Shown: positions 29,324 to 38,306 of the stretch, piece by piece | How the letters are laid out: each line of letters starts with the position of its first letter | Numbering within the stretch: the first letter of the stretch is position 1 | Source of the DNA: Pseudobutyrivibrio sp. ACV-2 | Lineage (GTDB): Bacteria; Bacillota; Clostridia; Lachnospirales; Lachnospiraceae | Reading direction: 5' to 3' | Length of the DNA stretch: 64,000 nt | Assembly: GCF_900107545.1 (NCBI RefSeq) | Contig: NZ_FNQZ01000001.1 | Coordinates: 372,001 to 436,000 of the forward strand | The notes under the pieces: model-generated | Seen by the model: the letters and a program-made list of their open reading frames with translations, nothing else | What the model was told of the DNA's origin: nothing | Databases searched by the model: none | Translations under genes and position numbers: made by a program

Positions 29324-30373
29324 CTAACTATCATTTTTGTTTTCATTTTTAAGGAGCTTATCAAGCTGTCCCTTAAGACTTTTTATATTATCAACAACAT
29401 TTTCGTAGTCCATACGTTTAGGGCCTACGATACCGATGGTACCCTTTACCCCGTCTCCAAGCTCATATGTTGCTGTAACAATCGAACAATCTTTCATTGT
29501 AGATATTGGTGTTTCATCACCAATGTATACCTGAATGCCTGTCTCCTCATCTGTATTTTTATCAGTAAGAAGCTCAATCAATGATTGTTTTTCTTCGAAT
29601 GTATCTAAAAGCTCTGATGCTTTCTTTGAATCTGAAAGCTCAGGATATTTGAAAATGTTTGTTGCACCTGAAGTGTAAACCTGTAAATCATCGTCTTCTG
29701 TAATGGTCTCAGCAACTGTGTCAAGTACCTGCGAGATTATCTCATCATGAATACCTGCCTGTTCCTTTAATCTGGTGATTAGAGCCAGATTAATCTGATC
29801 CACTGTAAGGCCGTTAAGATTTGTGTTTAGAAGCATGTTTAGCTTCAACATGGTTTCGTTATCAAGTGGCTTATCTATATTAATGATTTTGTTTTTGACG
29901 ATGTTGCCATCCATAACTACAACCGATAGAACCTGGTGTTCATCAACTGCAGAAAGCTGGACGAATTTAAGCTTGTTTGAAACAACTGTAGGTGCTGAAA
30001 CCAAGGTAGCATACTGTGTATTTGTAGCTAAAACCTTTGCAACGTTTTTGAGGAGTGTTTCCATCTTCTCTTCACGTTCAAGCATCCATTCCTTCATATC
30101 TGAAACTTCCTTGTCCTTGGAAGCTATCAGATTATTAACGTAGAACCTGTAGCCCTTGTCGGAAGGAATACGTCCTGCGGAGGTATGAGGCTGAACAATA
30201 TAGCCTAAGTCCTCCAAGTCTGACATTTCATTACGAATGGTGGCAGAGCTCAAATTCAAATCAGTGTATTTAGAAATGGTACGGGAACCTACCGGCTCAC
30301 CTGTTTCTAAATAGTTTTTGATAATGGCATTAAGTATTTTTACTTTTCTCTCATCAAGCTCTGTATCAGCCAT
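29324..30373 (-). CDS. hrcA: Heat-inducible transcription repressor HrcA
   Basis: A 349-residue repressor of class I heat-shock genes. The N-terminal winged helix has DERKVKILNAIIKNYLETGEPVGSRTISKY and NLSSATIRNEMSDLEDLGYIVQPHTSAGRIPSDKGYRFYV (read in parts), the most conserved HrcA signature. A GAF-like dimer domain follows, ending TIGIVGPKRMDYENVV. It binds the CIRCE palindrome at 30407-30433 directly upstream, so it controls its own operon, and its folding by GroEL gives feedback. Confidence 0.98.
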   Translation of the reverse strand: MADTELDERKVKILNAIIKNYLETGEPVGSRTISKYTDLNLSSATIRNEMSDLEDLGYIVQPHTSAGRIPSDKGYRFYVNNLIASKDKEVSDMKEWMLEREEKMETLLKNVAKVLATNTQYATLVSAPTVVSNKLKFVQLSAVDEHQVLSVVVMDGNIVKNKIINIDKPLDNETMLKLNMLLNTNLNGLTVDQINLALITRLKEQAGIHDEIISQVLDTVAETITEDDDLQVYTSGATNIFKYPELSDSKKASELLDTFEEKQSLIELLTDKNTDEETGIQVYIGDETPISTMKDCSIVTATYELGDGVKGTIGIVGPKRMDYENVVDNIKSLKGQLDKLLKNENKNDS

Positions 30374-30406
30374 ATATCCACCTCACTTTGAAAGGATTTT
30401 GTGTTG

Positions 30407-30433
30407 TTAGCACTCATTCAATTGGAGTGCTAA
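30407..30433 (-). promoter_or_regulatory. CIRCE operator
   Basis: Perfect TTAGCACTC-N9-GAGTGCTAA, the HrcA-binding element, 34-60 bases upstream of hrcA and just downstream of the -10 of its promoter. Confidence 0.98.
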
Positions 30434-30447
30434 TTAATTCTGAGGTT

Positions 30448-30476
30448 AATTTACACCTACCCGCCGGATTTGTCAA
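30448..30476 (-). promoter_or_regulatory. SigA promoter of hrcA-grpE-dnaK-dnaJ
   Basis: Minus strand TTGACA, 17 bases, TAAATT. The expected start point lies about 8 bases before the CIRCE, so bound HrcA would block the initiating polymerase. Confidence 0.75.
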
Positions 30477-30505
30477 CATGGTTTATGGTATTTTTAGATT
30501 TAATT

Positions 30506-30537
30506 AATAAATAAAGCGCCATGAAATCCATGGCGCT
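30506..30537 (-). terminator. Rho-independent terminator of diguanylate cyclase gene
   Basis: Minus strand AGCGCCATG-GATTT-CATGGCGCT followed by TTATTTATT, a strong 9-pair stem with a broken U-tract. Confidence 0.75.
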
Positions 30538-30547
30538 CACCACTTTA

Positions 30548-32152
30548 TTATAATTTCTTTTTCAAACTCTTATTTTTATACATTTTTTCGTCAGCCAGAT
30601 AAAGTATCTGCCTATAATCTCTGTTTTCACCGGCAGCCTTTATTTCATATCCCCAGGCTATAATAACCGGCTCTGACGGATGCTTTTTGTTATGTACCTT
30701 CAATTTCTGTTCAAGCTGTAAAATAAGTTCTTTTACTAAATACTCGCAGTTGTCTTTGCGTATTATAACCGAAAACTCATCTCCACCTATACGGTAACAC
30801 TTTCCATCCTTTTCAAACACCTCCCTAATGATATTGGATGCATTAATTATATATCTGTCTCCTGCCTGATGACCTTTTGTATCATTTATTTTCTTTAAGT
30901 CATTTAAATCCATTGATAAAATGCAGTATTCATTACAGTTTACAAGCTTTTCCACATCATGATTAAAGGCAGTTCTATTATTAAGCTTAGTGATTGAATC
31001 CGTATTTGCCAGTTCTTTATAATAGTCGGCCATCCTGGCTTTTTCAAACTCCTTCATAGATTCAACGGTGTTTAAATATGCCAGAATACCAAAATACAAC
31101 AACACTAATATTCTTCCTACAACATCATTTTGTATACCTTCACCATTCCAGAATAAATAAATATCTGCAGCTGCTACACCAATAAGTACCAACATTGCTA
31201 GGGCGTTTATAAGCACCATTCTATCCTTATGAATTCTATGCGTATTAAAAGCATTTACAATTGAAGCTATAACATAGATAATCGAAACAGCCCAGGACAT
31301 ATGTGTATAGCCTACGGATTGCTTGAAATCCATAATATCAAGCACTGCAAGTCCCATTACTAATACAAAATTAAACAATGAAACACATATTGGTATCCTA
31401 TATAGGAATTTATCTGTAGCCCATAAAGATTCATGAATGTAAATAATATAAGGAGCAGGAATAAATATTAAAATAATAAAAGCCAGTATTCCAGAAAAAG
31501 GTCTATTATCAATCAAAACCACAAGTGCATTGGTTTCTCCCGCTGACCAAAGTCCAATCAGAACAGCTGTCACACCAAAAAAAATCATTTTGGAATCTGC
31601 CATTACTTTAAGCTTCCTATATGAAAAATTTATAATTAGCACCAATCCAAATAAAATATCAAGTATGGATATAATGAGTGGCAAAGTGGAATCAACAACC
31701 ACGCTAGACCTGATGTTATAGTAATCACCTGCCGTAAAAACAACGGACGTAACCAGGCTTTCCTCATATACCGGCACAATTTTAACATCTATTTCCTTAT
31801 TTGAGTCAGAAACCGCTATAAAATGCCATACATCACCATGAGATTTGATTAGTCTTGAATGAGGACCTATATTCTCATATACAAGCTCCCCATCCGCATA
31901 TACATATACATCCATATATGTAGTAGGAAAAGAAAGACAGCCACCAGCTTCTTTAATTATATCAGCAGAAAACTTGGCATTGTATGTATTATCAGCATCA
32001 AAATATTCCTCCTCCGGCATAATGTCAACACCAGTGCTATCAGGAAACATGTCATGGGAAGTAGTACCTGATCCATTAACCACAGTCATCCCTAAAATGA
32101 TGCAAAAAATTATAAGAAATAAAGAATATATTCCAAAAAGGCCTTTTTTCAT
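30548..32152 (-). CDS. Membrane diguanylate cyclase with 7TM sensor region
   Basis: A 534-residue protein with an N-terminal membrane/signal helix (GIYSLFLIIFCIILGM), an extracytoplasmic beta-rich domain (about 40-165), seven or so membrane helices (about 170-380) and a C-terminal GGDEF domain with intact RIGGDEFSVI near residue 470. The layout resembles 7TMR-DISM sensors fused to GGDEF. It should make c-di-GMP in response to an external ligand. No inhibitory RxxD site is seen just before GGDEF. It is monocistronic, with its own promoter candidate and terminator. The signal sensed is unknown. Confidence 0.87.
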   Translation of the reverse strand: MKKGLFGIYSLFLIIFCIILGMTVVNGSGTTSHDMFPDSTGVDIMPEEEYFDADNTYNAKFSADIIKEAGGCLSFPTTYMDVYVYADGELVYENIGPHSRLIKSHGDVWHFIAVSDSNKEIDVKIVPVYEESLVTSVVFTAGDYYNIRSSVVVDSTLPLIISILDILFGLVLIINFSYRKLKVMADSKMIFFGVTAVLIGLWSAGETNALVVLIDNRPFSGILAFIILIFIPAPYIIYIHESLWATDKFLYRIPICVSLFNFVLVMGLAVLDIMDFKQSVGYTHMSWAVSIIYVIASIVNAFNTHRIHKDRMVLINALAMLVLIGVAAADIYLFWNGEGIQNDVVGRILVLLYFGILAYLNTVESMKEFEKARMADYYKELANTDSITKLNNRTAFNHDVEKLVNCNEYCILSMDLNDLKKINDTKGHQAGDRYIINASNIIREVFEKDGKCYRIGGDEFSVIIRKDNCEYLVKELILQLEQKLKVHNKKHPSEPVIIAWGYEIKAAGENRDYRQILYLADEKMYKNKSLKKKL

Positions 32153-32194
32153 ATTAACCTCTATTTATCAAAATAATAAAATGAATCTACCCTA

Positions 32195-32222
32195 AATATA
32201 CAACAACATTGAGTCCTATCAA
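32195..32222 (-). promoter_or_regulatory. Candidate promoter of diguanylate cyclase
   Basis: Minus strand TTGATA, 16 bases, TATATT, about 43 bases before the ATG. Confidence 0.45.
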
Positions 32223-32257
32223 ATAATCTACAGAAAAATTCACATTCATTTAACATA

Positions 32258-32303
32258 CAAAAAGACATAAAGATACAGTGTAATTATCTGCATCTTTATG
32301 TCT
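32258..32303 (-). terminator. Rho-independent terminator of maltodextrin operon
   Basis: Minus strand AGACATAAAGAT...ATCTTTATGTCT with an extended inner stem (CAG/CTG) and TTTTTG after. It lies 17 bases past the neopullulanase stop. Confidence 0.85.
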
Positions 32304-32319
32304 AATAAAAATATGAAAA

Positions 32320-34164
32320 TTACGAAACTTTAATTACATATGAAGCTAATGCAGGAACATTAAGCTTAACCTCTCCATCCTGGCACTCAAATGCAATATC
32401 TGAACCAAATACATCTTTATCACCCTCAAATGCAGATGCTCCAATTATCCATAAAGGAATGTTAATTGTTCTTTCCAGATCATCCATTGAAATTACGCAA
32501 ATGTACTTGTTTGAATCTAAAAATCTTGCAACAACAAGTACTCTGTCATTTGCATATAAAACTTTTCTTCCACCTTCATATAAAGCAGGCTCATTTTTTC
32601 TCATATCAATAAGCTTTTTGTAAACATCATAATATGGCTTTCCTTCAGCCTTTTCACGTCCCCAATGCATAGGATATCTACAGCCAGCATCAGAAATTGT
32701 ATGGCCTTCAATACCTACCTCGTCTCCATAATAAATACAAGGAATTCCTGTCCAGAAGAACTGAGATATTGCTACGCTCTTCCATTTTTCAAAACCTATA
32801 CCCTCATAGTTATGCACTCTGTCTACATCATGACTATCAAACAGATTCATCTGGCAATCAGCGATAGCCTGCGGAATCACAGTGTAATGTAAATCAGTTC
32901 TTGTAACTACATCAGCTGCGGTAAGCTTATATGGTACCTTTGCTATTTTGTCATTTCTTGCAAGGAAAAGATCTGGCATGCCTGCAAACTGGCGCATAAT
33001 ACGTCCAAATCCAAAATAATTCATTGGAGTATTCCATAAATCTCCCTGAAGATATTCACTGCAATCTGCCCAATGCTCACCTATAATGAAGGCATCTGAT
33101 TTTACTTCTCGAATAGAGTCGCAAACGCCCTTCCATACTTCTTCAAATAGCTGGACATCGTCGTTCTTTGCCAATACGTCAGCAACGTCAAATCTCCATC
33201 CATCAATATTGTATGGTGGCTTAAGCCATTTTTTAAGTACAGAATCCTCTCCCTTATAAATAATCTCTCTAAGCTCCTCATTTCTATAATCCAGTACTGG
33301 AAGGGTATGGATGCCTGCCCATCCAAGGAGACTTCCGTCTTCTTTTTTGAAATAGTAAGGCTTGTGTTCATGAACCCACTTGTGCTCAATTCCAGTATGA
33401 TTAATAGAAATATCAAGAATCAGCTTCATATCATTTTTGTGAAGTTCCTCTGATAAAGCAGCCAATGCCTCATCTCCACCAAAGTGCTTATCTACATGGA
33501 AATAATCTGTACAGTCGTATTTATGTGTGGAATATGACTCAAAAATAGGATTTAAGTAGATAGCTGTAACACCAAGCTCCTTTAAATAAGGAATCTTTTC
33601 GATGATACCCTCTAAATCGCCTCCAAAAAAGTCCATTCCATGGGCATCCTGCACTGAAAGTGGTGGCTGACTCCAGTCATCCATCTTAATGCACTTATGC
33701 CCCATATATGTGTACTCGCCATCCTGAACGTCATTATCCTTATTTCCATTGCAAAAACGCTCTGGGAAAATCTGATAAAAAACAGCCCCCTTTACCCAAT
33801 CAGGATTTCTATAGTTGGTAAGAAGCACGAAATCATGCTTGTAATCAGTATCAACTGTTGAGATACCTGCCTGAGTGTAGAAATATACAACATCCTCTGT
33901 AGTGATAACAAAATGATACTGTAATTTAGGCTCATTAATCTTAACCTTTGCAGAATAATATTTTAGGCCTGATTCAATTTTAGAAACTTCCATATCTATG
34001 TATTGCTCAGCACCATTTATTATTCTTCTCAATAAAACATCCTTAACAGGAGACTCTTCCCATAATCTAAGGGATATCTCAATCTCATCTCGAAGCTCAG
34101 GTGTAGGATTACTTACAAATCCTATTGTTCCGTCACTATAAATGCTATCTAGCCAGTTTCTCAT
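32320..34164 (-). CDS. GH13 neopullulanase/cyclomaltodextrinase-type alpha-glycosidase
   Basis: A 614-residue cytoplasmic enzyme (no signal peptide) with an N-terminal CBM34-like domain (about 1-125), a GH13 barrel and a C-terminal beta domain. The catalytic motifs are intact: region I DISINHTG, region II GWRFDVADVL (nucleophile Asp), region III IIGEHW (acid Glu), region IV FDSHDVDR. QIFPERFCNGNKDND is typical of the GH13_20 neopullulanase/maltogenic group. It would cut imported maltodextrins or pullulan fragments. It is 12 bases downstream of the amylase lipoprotein, last in the mal operon. Confidence 0.93.
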   Translation of the reverse strand: MRNWLDSIYSDGTIGFVSNPTPELRDEIEISLRLWEESPVKDVLLRRIINGAEQYIDMEVSKIESGLKYYSAKVKINEPKLQYHFVITTEDVVYFYTQAGISTVDTDYKHDFVLLTNYRNPDWVKGAVFYQIFPERFCNGNKDNDVQDGEYTYMGHKCIKMDDWSQPPLSVQDAHGMDFFGGDLEGIIEKIPYLKELGVTAIYLNPIFESYSTHKYDCTDYFHVDKHFGGDEALAALSEELHKNDMKLILDISINHTGIEHKWVHEHKPYYFKKEDGSLLGWAGIHTLPVLDYRNEELREIIYKGEDSVLKKWLKPPYNIDGWRFDVADVLAKNDDVQLFEEVWKGVCDSIREVKSDAFIIGEHWADCSEYLQGDLWNTPMNYFGFGRIMRQFAGMPDLFLARNDKIAKVPYKLTAADVVTRTDLHYTVIPQAIADCQMNLFDSHDVDRVHNYEGIGFEKWKSVAISQFFWTGIPCIYYGDEVGIEGHTISDAGCRYPMHWGREKAEGKPYYDVYKKLIDMRKNEPALYEGGRKVLYANDRVLVVARFLDSNKYICVISMDDLERTINIPLWIIGASAFEGDKDVFGSDIAFECQDGEVKLNVPALASYVIKVS

Positions 34165-34176
34165 CTTAACACCTCG

Positions 34177-35586
34177 TTAATTTCTTTTTAAAATATAAAA
34201 GCTATATGGATTTAACTTTTCCAAATTCAACTCATTATTACTGTATAGTACTTCTTCATCGCCGCTTATAATAATTGATAAGTCAAGCTCCTCCTGTACT
34301 CTAGTAGAAAAATTAGCTATAAACACAAGGCTTTCATCGTCAGAGTTTCTCTCAAAAGCAATTATGTTTTTGTTTCCCACATCAAGGAATTCAAAGCCAG
34401 CAAAATTATCATTATTTTGAAGTGCACTATGGTTTTGCTTTAATTCAGATAAATCTGCAATTACACTACGATAGTCGCCTGTTCCTGCCTCCCAATCTAC
34501 AGGATCCTTCTCCATGAATTCTATGGCATGGTCATAGCCGATTTCATCAGAGGTATAAATCATAGGAACACCCGGAAGTGTAAAAATCAAAGCAAGACTT
34601 GCAGGCATTGACTCTGTACTGAAGGCCTTTGAAATAGTCCTATCATAGAAATTCACATCATGATTGTCCAAATAATTAAGTGGGAATGTGGTTTCAGGCA
34701 TCTTTGGCAAATAGAGCTTTAATTTATCTGCAGTCTTTCTATCCTGTGCCACCTCTACTAAGGTTTCGTAGAATTTGGAATTATAATTTGAATCAAAGGC
34801 ATAATTTAAAAGTTTTTCGTTTACCCAGCCTAAATCCTCTGCAAGCATATAAATGTCTTTTTCTTTATCAAGCTCTGCTCTGGCCTGTTCCCAAAAATCT
34901 ACTGGAACGCCTGGTGCATAATCACATCTAAAGCCATCCACATCGAATTCTTCAATCCAATATTTCATTGATGCAATCATTTCAGTTCTAAGCTCTTCAT
35001 TGTCATAATTTAGATCAGCAACATCAGGCCAACCCATTCCTTCTGGTGAAATGATTTTTCCATCAGCTTGAGTATACCAATCAGGATGCTCACTAACCCA
35101 TGGATTATCCCATCCTGTATGATTAGCAACCCAGTCCATCATTACATGAAATCCCATTTCATGTGCCTTATCAACCAGATTTTTAAAATCTTCCTTGGAG
35201 CCGAATTCAGGATTTACCTCTGTATAATTGTCTACAGAATAATATGAACCAAGGGTTCCTGAGCGGTTTGTCTTAGAAATAGGATGTATCGGCATAAACC
35301 ATAGTGTGTTTATACCCATGTCCTTTAACTCCTGCAAATGCTCTGCAAATTCGTTGAATGTGCCTGACTTAGTATATTGTCTAACATTAACTTCATACAT
35401 AACTGCAGAATTAACCCACGCTGGAGCTGTAGAGTCTTCATTTTTTAATGCATCCTTGGCTTCAGCTACAGTGTCAACTGTATCAACGCTTTCTGCTTCT
35501 TCTATTGTATTACTTGTGCTTCCACAAGCAGTTAATGCTAAAGTTCCTGCTAACATCAAACTGGTCATTTTTAACTTAAACCCCAT
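34177..35586 (-). CDS. Secreted lipoprotein alpha-amylase (GH13)
   Basis: A 469-residue protein with a lipoprotein signal (lipobox LTACGS, Cys about residue 21), a linker and a compact GH13 barrel. Region I is MDWVANHTG, region II is VDGFRCDYAPGVP (nucleophile Asp), region III is MLAEDLG (acid Glu), and region IV is YLDNHDVNF. All catalytic residues are present. It would hydrolyse starch or maltodextrins at the outer face of the membrane and feed the MalEFG transporter encoded just upstream. A stem-loop sits between malG and this gene. It may alternatively be a maltogenic or cyclodextrin-acting enzyme. Confidence 0.93.
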   Translation of the reverse strand: MGFKLKMTSLMLAGTLALTACGSTSNTIEEAESVDTVDTVAEAKDALKNEDSTAPAWVNSAVMYEVNVRQYTKSGTFNEFAEHLQELKDMGINTLWFMPIHPISKTNRSGTLGSYYSVDNYTEVNPEFGSKEDFKNLVDKAHEMGFHVMMDWVANHTGWDNPWVSEHPDWYTQADGKIISPEGMGWPDVADLNYDNEELRTEMIASMKYWIEEFDVDGFRCDYAPGVPVDFWEQARAELDKEKDIYMLAEDLGWVNEKLLNYAFDSNYNSKFYETLVEVAQDRKTADKLKLYLPKMPETTFPLNYLDNHDVNFYDRTISKAFSTESMPASLALIFTLPGVPMIYTSDEIGYDHAIEFMEKDPVDWEAGTGDYRSVIADLSELKQNHSALQNNDNFAGFEFLDVGNKNIIAFERNSDDESLVFIANFSTRVQEELDLSIIISGDEEVLYSNNELNLEKLNPYSFYILKRN

Positions 35587-35635
35587 TATAAATTACCTTT
35601 CTATAAAACCTGTTACATTTTCCTTTAAAAGAGTT

Positions 35636-35660
35636 TCCCCAAGGCATTTAACCTTGGGGA
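35636..35660 (-). other. Stem-loop between malG and amylase gene
   Basis: Minus strand TCCCCAAGG, 7-base loop, CCTTGGGGA. There is no direct U-tract, so it is more likely an mRNA processing or stability element than a terminator. Confidence 0.55.
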
Positions 35661-35718
35661 GAGAATGAAGAAAATATAAAAATTAAAATGGATTAACCAA
35701 AATCACATATTTATCTTA

Positions 35719-36981
35719 CTATCCCTTTACAGATCCAGATAATCCTTCTACGTAGAATCTCTGAAGCCATACGAATAAAATTACGATTGGAATAGCTACG
35801 ATTACAGCACCAGCTGCAAACTGTGTGTAATATGCATCAATTCTTCTAAAATCAGTTAACCAGTACAAACCTACTGCAACTGTATATGAGCTTTGCTTGT
35901 CACCAAAGAGCATACTTGGGAAGATGTAGTCTGACCAAGCTCCAAGGAAAGCGCCAAGTGCCTGATATACAATAATTGATTTTGAAAGTGGCAATATAAT
36001 ATGGAAGAAAATCTGTGCTCTTGAAGCTCCATCGATAATAGCTGCCTCGTCAATTGCCTTTGGAATTGTATCAAAGAATCCCTTACTGATGTGGTAGCCC
36101 ATAGCCGCTCCTGCTACGCCTACTACGATAAGTGCTACAAGTGACTGATTGATACCAAGTCCCTTTAAAATATTATAAACAGCGATAAGTGACATAAAGC
36201 CTGGGAATAAACCGATAATCATCAGAATATTCATAAATGCTTTTCTACCTGCAAATCTTGTTCTACTTAAGATGAATGATGTAGAAAGAATTACAAAGGT
36301 ATTTAATACACAAGCAAACATTGCAACGATGAATGTGTTGATCCACCATTTTGTAAATGGAATTACACTATCTTCTGCAAATAAAGCTGCAAAGTTCTTA
36401 AGTGTAAGGTGCTTAGGGAAGAAATATCCTACATAGTAACCTGGCTCCTCACGAAGTGCTGTAAGAACAATCCATAAAATAGGGAACATCCAGATAACGC
36501 TCATGATTGTAAGGGCGATGTAGCCTCTGTCTGTCTGTGTTACCTTCATAATGTAGATAAGTGTAACAAAAGCTGCCACAAGTCCAATCCAGTATCCAAA
36601 TGTGAGATAACGGTTTAAAAAGTTGCTGTAAACTCCTACACCTTCAAGGATAGTCTTTGTTGAGAACATTGCGAATACCCAGAAAGCTGTAGATAAAGCC
36701 TGAACACACTGCCAAGCCTTATAGCCAACAACAGTTGTTTTAATAATGTTAAAGACAGCTAAAGCCAGCGAAAGTACTGTGAACAATATGAGGAAAATGA
36801 TAATAATACTAAGTGCCGGCTTGTTGTCTGCTGCCAATATATGTCCAGCTCCGGTAATAAGGGAGATTGTCTGTCCATCTTTACTTGCATATGGCAAGAA
36901 AAGGCAAATGAACCCTACAACCGCACCAATAATTGAGTTTAAGAAATATTTTAGATTTAATCCTATTACTGTACGATTCAT
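35719..36981 (-). CDS. malG: Maltodextrin ABC transporter permease MalG-like
   Basis: A 420-residue membrane protein, longer than E. coli MalG (296) because it carries extra N-terminal membrane helices (SIIGAVVGFICLFLPY, LSIIIIFLILFTVLSLALAV, and others to about 155). The C-terminal part is a standard sugar permease with the EAA loop EAAIIDGASRAQIFFHIILPL near residue 315. It pairs with MalF and overlaps its stop by one base (TAATG). No ATP-binding msmX/malK gene is here, as usual in Firmicutes, where a shared ATPase serves several sugar permeases. Confidence 0.9.
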   Translation of the reverse strand: MNRTVIGLNLKYFLNSIIGAVVGFICLFLPYASKDGQTISLITGAGHILAADNKPALSIIIIFLILFTVLSLALAVFNIIKTTVVGYKAWQCVQALSTAFWVFAMFSTKTILEGVGVYSNFLNRYLTFGYWIGLVAAFVTLIYIMKVTQTDRGYIALTIMSVIWMFPILWIVLTALREEPGYYVGYFFPKHLTLKNFAALFAEDSVIPFTKWWINTFIVAMFACVLNTFVILSTSFILSRTRFAGRKAFMNILMIIGLFPGFMSLIAVYNILKGLGINQSLVALIVVGVAGAAMGYHISKGFFDTIPKAIDEAAIIDGASRAQIFFHIILPLSKSIIVYQALGAFLGAWSDYIFPSMLFGDKQSSYTVAVGLYWLTDFRRIDAYYTQFAAGAVIVAIPIVILFVWLQRFYVEGLSGSVKG

Positions 36982-38300
36982 TAGCTAAATCCCTCCTCAT
37001 TTTTCAAAGCATTAGACCTAGAGAAAGATACTAATGTAAATATAGCAGAGATTACAAATATGATGATACCGATTGTAGCAGCAAGGTTGTAATCGTTACT
37101 ATCCTTTGTCAGCTTGTAAAGCCATGTTACAAGCAAGTCTGTCTTTCCTGCTCCCTTATAGTAGTCAAGAGTAAGAGGCTCTCCTGCTGTAAGGAAATAG
37201 ATTGTATTAAAGTTATTAAAATTTCCGATGAGGTTTGAAATAATATAAGGGGTTGTAACAAACCACATGTAAGGAAATGTTATTTTTCTAAACATCATGA
37301 ATGGGCTGGCACCATCAATCTTTGCTGACTCATATAATTCGCCAGGGATGTTCATCAAGATACCACTAACCATAAGCATGGTAACAGGAACTCCAATCCA
37401 GAAGTTGACAATGATAACTGAAAATCTTGCCCATGTTGCATTTGATAAAAATGGTAATGAACTTGCAGTGAAGCCCCACTGCTGAAGTAATACGTTAAAG
37501 ATACCCTTTTCACCAAGCATTGTTGCAACTACTCTTAGTGAAATAAATGCTGGAATCGCCATTGTAAATACAAAGATTGTTCTCCATACCTTTTTGAACT
37601 TGATTCCATTTGAATTGATAATGATTGCAAGAATCATTCCACCGAAATAGCAGGTGAATGTTGCTGCAAATCCCCAGATGAGTGTCCATCCAAGAACTGG
37701 CCAGAATGTAGATGAAAGTCTATCACTTGTAGACAGAAGTGTGATAAAGTTCTTGATTCCAACCCAGTTGAAAAGATTTCCTGGTGGCTGGTGATTTGAG
37801 TCGTAGTTTGTGAATGCCATTAGAATCATGTAGATAAGAGGCATTACTGTGAATACACCAAGACCAACAACTGGAACACTCAGGAATAAAAATCTAATGT
37901 TGTTGTTTGCTAAGCTCTTTACATCCTCGATAAAGTTGTTATTATGCTTGCCCTCTTCTGCTCTTCTAAGGGCTTCCTTTCCTGAGGAAATTGTAAATAG
38001 CCAGAATAAGATAAATGCAATAGTAACTACTATTGTCACAACACCTGATAAAAGGATCAGCATTGAGTTATCTCCTGCTGTCATCTCATAGATACCAAGT
38101 GCTTCATTGAAAGCCATTCCCTGAACATTTTCGCCCAGTGTAGCTAAATCTCTTAATTTTTCAGCACCATATAAAACCATATATAAGATGTATGATATTT
38201 CAATGGCAAGGAAAATAAGTCCTTTTAATATTTGCCCGCAGGCGGCGTTAGCCGCTCCGCAGACAACATATGATATTTTAGAAATCGTATTTTTATTCAT
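36981..38300 (-). CDS. malF: Maltodextrin ABC transporter permease MalF-like
   Basis: A 439-residue membrane protein with an N-terminal pair of helices and periplasmic loop, then six helices and the EAA motif YESAKIDGASPFMMFRKITFP near residue 335. VPVVGLGVFTVMPLIYMILMAFTN matches MalF-type permeases. The substrate (maltose/maltodextrin) is inferred from flanking amylases. It is 6 bases downstream of malE and one-base overlapped with malG. Confidence 0.93.
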   Translation of the reverse strand: MNKNTISKISYVVCGAANAACGQILKGLIFLAIEISYILYMVLYGAEKLRDLATLGENVQGMAFNEALGIYEMTAGDNSMLILLSGVVTIVVTIAFILFWLFTISSGKEALRRAEEGKHNNNFIEDVKSLANNNIRFLFLSVPVVGLGVFTVMPLIYMILMAFTNYDSNHQPPGNLFNWVGIKNFITLLSTSDRLSSTFWPVLGWTLIWGFAATFTCYFGGMILAIIINSNGIKFKKVWRTIFVFTMAIPAFISLRVVATMLGEKGIFNVLLQQWGFTASSLPFLSNATWARFSVIIVNFWIGVPVTMLMVSGILMNIPGELYESAKIDGASPFMMFRKITFPYMWFVTTPYIISNLIGNFNNFNTIYFLTAGEPLTLDYYKGAGKTDLLVTWLYKLTKDSNDYNLAATIGIIIFVISAIFTLVSFSRSNALKNEEGFS

Positions 38301-38306
38301 ATTTTA

